Virus record (IMG/VR): IMGVR_UViG_3300049811_000549
Span: 1 to 40,165 of that record
Reading direction: 5' to 3' (one strand)
From: a virus
DNA: 40,165 bases
Part shown: piece after piece, positions 38,783 to 40,165 of the stretch
How positions within the stretch are numbered: the stretch's first letter is position 1
Layout: every line of letters begins with the position of its first letter
Made by a program: the position numbers and the translations under genes
Notes under the pieces: model-generated
The model's database searches: none
The model's input: the letters and a program-made list of their open reading frames with translations, nothing else
Told to the model about the DNA's origin: nothing

Positions 38783-39675
38783 GCCGTCGCCCTCCTGGAC
38801 TCGATCTGCCGCCTCAGCTCCTCGCGCCGCCGCTCGGCCTCCTCCAGGTCCGCCGCCGACGGCTCGACCGCCGGGGCCGGGCCCTGCCGCCGGCCGATGG
38901 CCGCCGCGGCGCCCGGCCGGGCGGCCAGGTCGCGCATCCCGGCCCAAGGGTCCGCCTCGTACACCCGCTGCCCGAGGTAGCAGGCTCTGGCCGCCAGCGA
39001 CTCGGCGTAGGCCCGCGGCCAGGCCCCGCACCCGCGCGACGCCACCGCCTCGGCCAGCCGGGGCAGCCGATCGAAGGTCTCCATACGCCACTCGGCCCGC
39101 TCCAGGTCGCCCAGGGCCGCCCAGTGCTCGGCCACCCGGTCGTCGAGGTCCGCCTGCGCGGCCTCGGCCGCCAGCCGGGCCCGGTCGGACGCCAGGTCCG
39201 GGAAGCGGGCCGCGAGCTGCCGGTCCTTGCCGCGGTCGATCCGGTCGCGCATCCAGCGGCCGGCCGGGCAGACGCACGTCGCCGCCACCATGCGGCCGTC
39301 GGCGGGGTGGGGCGTCGACGCCAGCCCCCCGCCGCCGCAGTGGACGCAGCCGCGGGACGCCGCCTCGGCCTCGGCCCGGTCCTCGAACCGGCCGCCGGCC
39401 GCCCCCTCCTCGCGCCGGATCCCGCCAAGGATCTTCAGCAGCGCGGGCAGGTGGTCCGACAGGTACCGCGGCGGGTCCTCGGCCAGCGCCACGCTCGCCC
39501 GCTCCGCCTGGTCGGCCGTCGCGCCGGCCTTCGCCAGCGCCGCCTTCCAGGGCGCGAAGAACTCCTTGCGGGCCTGCGCGTCCTCGGGCCAGGCCCCGTG
39601 GGGGAACCGCTCCTGGTGCGCCGCGATGAAGCCGCGGAACCACAGCGCGATGTCCCGCTCGCCGCTCGTCGCCAT
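38779..39675 (-). CDS. Putative helicase-loader-like replication protein (P position) with zinc motif
   Basis: The 298-aa protein directly follows the initiator with a one-base overlap (TGATG), the O-P arrangement of lambda. Residues 1-90 (FFAPWKAALAKAGATADQAE, LAEDPPRYLSDHLPALLKIL) resemble the helical N-terminus of phage P/DnaT-like loaders. A Cys motif (SRGCVHCGGGGL ... CVCPAG) near 108-140 probably binds zinc. The rest is a charged helical region. There is no Walker A, so it is not a DnaC-type ATPase. The loader role is inferred from gene order. Confidence 0.6.
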   Translation of the reverse strand: MATSGERDIALWFRGFIAAHQERFPHGAWPEDAQARKEFFAPWKAALAKAGATADQAERASVALAEDPPRYLSDHLPALLKILGGIRREEGAAGGRFEDRAEAEAASRGCVHCGGGGLASTPHPADGRMVAATCVCPAGRWMRDRIDRGKDRQLAARFPDLASDRARLAAEAAQADLDDRVAEHWAALGDLERAEWRMETFDRLPRLAEAVASRGCGAWPRAYAESLAARACYLGQRVYEADPWAGMRDLAARPGAAAAIGRRQGPAPAVEPSAADLEEAERRREELRRQIESRRATA

Positions 39676-40165
39676 CAGATGCCCTCCAGGTCGGCCATCA
39701 GCTTCTCCCGCCACGCCGCGTAGTCCTCGCGTTTCGACGGCGGCCCGCCGCCCCTGGGGGCGCGCCGGGGCCGCGGGGCGGCCGGCGCGACCGGCCGCGG
39801 CTCCCAGGGCCCGGCCAGGTCGCGGGCGATGCCCATCAGGTACTTGAAGGCGGTCCGCGCCCTGCGGCACCGGACCTCGTGCTCGATCTCGCTCGAGCAG
39901 AACTTCCGCGCGGCCGAGGCCAGGCGCCACCCGTCCGAGGCGACCGCCACCACGTCCGCCGCCGCCGACTGCTGGCAGAGGTAGCCGGCGACGTGGCCGG
40001 TGTTCGGGTGCCCCGACAGGACCTCGACCGCCGCGGCGATGTCCTCGCGTGCGCGGGCGCAGGCGTCCGCGCCCCCGCTCGCGTCCACGCGGGCGCCCGC
40101 GGGCGCGTCGGTCGCTGTCTGTCTAACTAAATCTCCTGGCTCTTGGGGTTGATAAGGGGGGGGCT
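39675..40165 (-). CDS. O-like replication initiator, C-terminal part (continues from position 1)
   Basis: The frame enters from the left window end without interruption: codon GAG uses bases 40165, 40164 and 1, and the peptide reads PTVEPPPYQPQEPGD across the join. The C-terminal domain of about 135 residues has AREDIAAAVEVLSGHPNTGH, VASDGWRLASAARKFCSSEI, ARTAFKYLMGIARDLAG and a basic linker ending SKREDYAAWREKLMADLEG. In lambda O this part binds the loader P. A GTG at 40088 is an internal start only if the window were linear. The stop overlaps the next gene by one base. Confidence 0.75.
   Translation of the reverse strand, partial: PPPYQPQEPGDLVRQTATDAPAGARVDASGGADACARAREDIAAAVEVLSGHPNTGHVAGYLCQQSAAADVVAVASDGWRLASAARKFCSSEIEHEVRCRRARTAFKYLMGIARDLAGPWEPRPVAPAAPRPRRAPRGGGPPSKREDYAAWREKLMADLEGI
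40115..40156. other. AT-richer tract beside the iterons, candidate unwinding element
   Basis: These 42 bases are about 55% A/T, in DNA otherwise over 70% G/C, and lie some 30 bases beyond the first iteron once the circle is closed (iteron at 21-37 of the other end). Lambda has a comparable AT-rich tract next to its iterons inside O. Here it codes for the linker QPQEPGDLVRQ. Confidence 0.5.

Noticed and set aside
40088-40088. GTG at 40088 as the true start of the right-end gene
   Set aside because: There is no ribosome site and the frame continues without a stop over the window join to the HTH domain.

Overview
The window looks like the complete genome of a temperate, long-tailed (siphovirus-type) phage, opened at an arbitrary point. 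The DNA is very GC-rich, and starts are mostly ATG or GTG with many 1-, 4- or 8-base gene overlaps. One reading frame runs without a stop from minus-strand position 385, through position 1, onto the right end (40165) and down to 39675. The two window edges are therefore most simply adjacent, giving a circular or circularly permuted molecule of 40,165 bp. The host is not shown. The base composition and the style of the accessory genes would suit a GC-rich environmental bacterium such as a planctomycete, but that is a guess.

Layout. (a) Control and lysogeny region, about 5.3-8.4 kb: a cI-type repressor on the plus strand (5715-6086) faces a small regulator and a BRO-type antirepressor on the minus strand across an AT-rich switch with a dyad operator. 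Several small plus-strand genes follow. (b) Early operon, minus strand, from 5587 leftward through position 1/40165 to about 34.5 kb: antirepressor, small membrane and coiled-coil proteins, YqaJ exonuclease, RecT annealase, a lambda-O-like initiator carrying six 17-bp palindromic iterons inside its own gene, a putative helicase-loader partner, a protein with helix-hairpin-helix repeats, a RusA resolvase, Cys-rich small proteins and an excisionase-like protein. (c) Integration: tyrosine integrase (plus, 33389-34492) with an AT-rich upstream stretch carrying repeats, a candidate attP. (d) Late operon, minus strand, 32.3 to 8.4 kb: TerS, TerL, portal, MuF-type minor head protein, prohead protease, an unusual 4.5-kb accessory block, HK97-type major capsid protein, connector and head-tail joining genes, tail terminator and tube candidates, a G/GT tail chaperone pair with a textbook -1 frameshift signal, tape measure, distal tail proteins and a lipoprotein.

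How it works together (inference). Lysogeny is held by the repressor and broken by the antirepressor. Replication starts at iterons inside the O-like gene. YqaJ, RecT and RusA process concatemers, which the terminase packages into an HK97-fold head. No classical lysozyme is recognisable. The lysis genes may be hidden in the block between protease and capsid, which holds four small membrane proteins, a secreted protein and a papain-like protease.

Most noteworthy: the iteron origin written in all three reading frames of the initiator, the frameshift site, the papain-like protease and sigma-like protein among the head genes, an HNH domain with no start codon placed in frame behind a TGA, a 224-base portal/minor-head overlap, and a structured tRNA-like stretch in the early operon.
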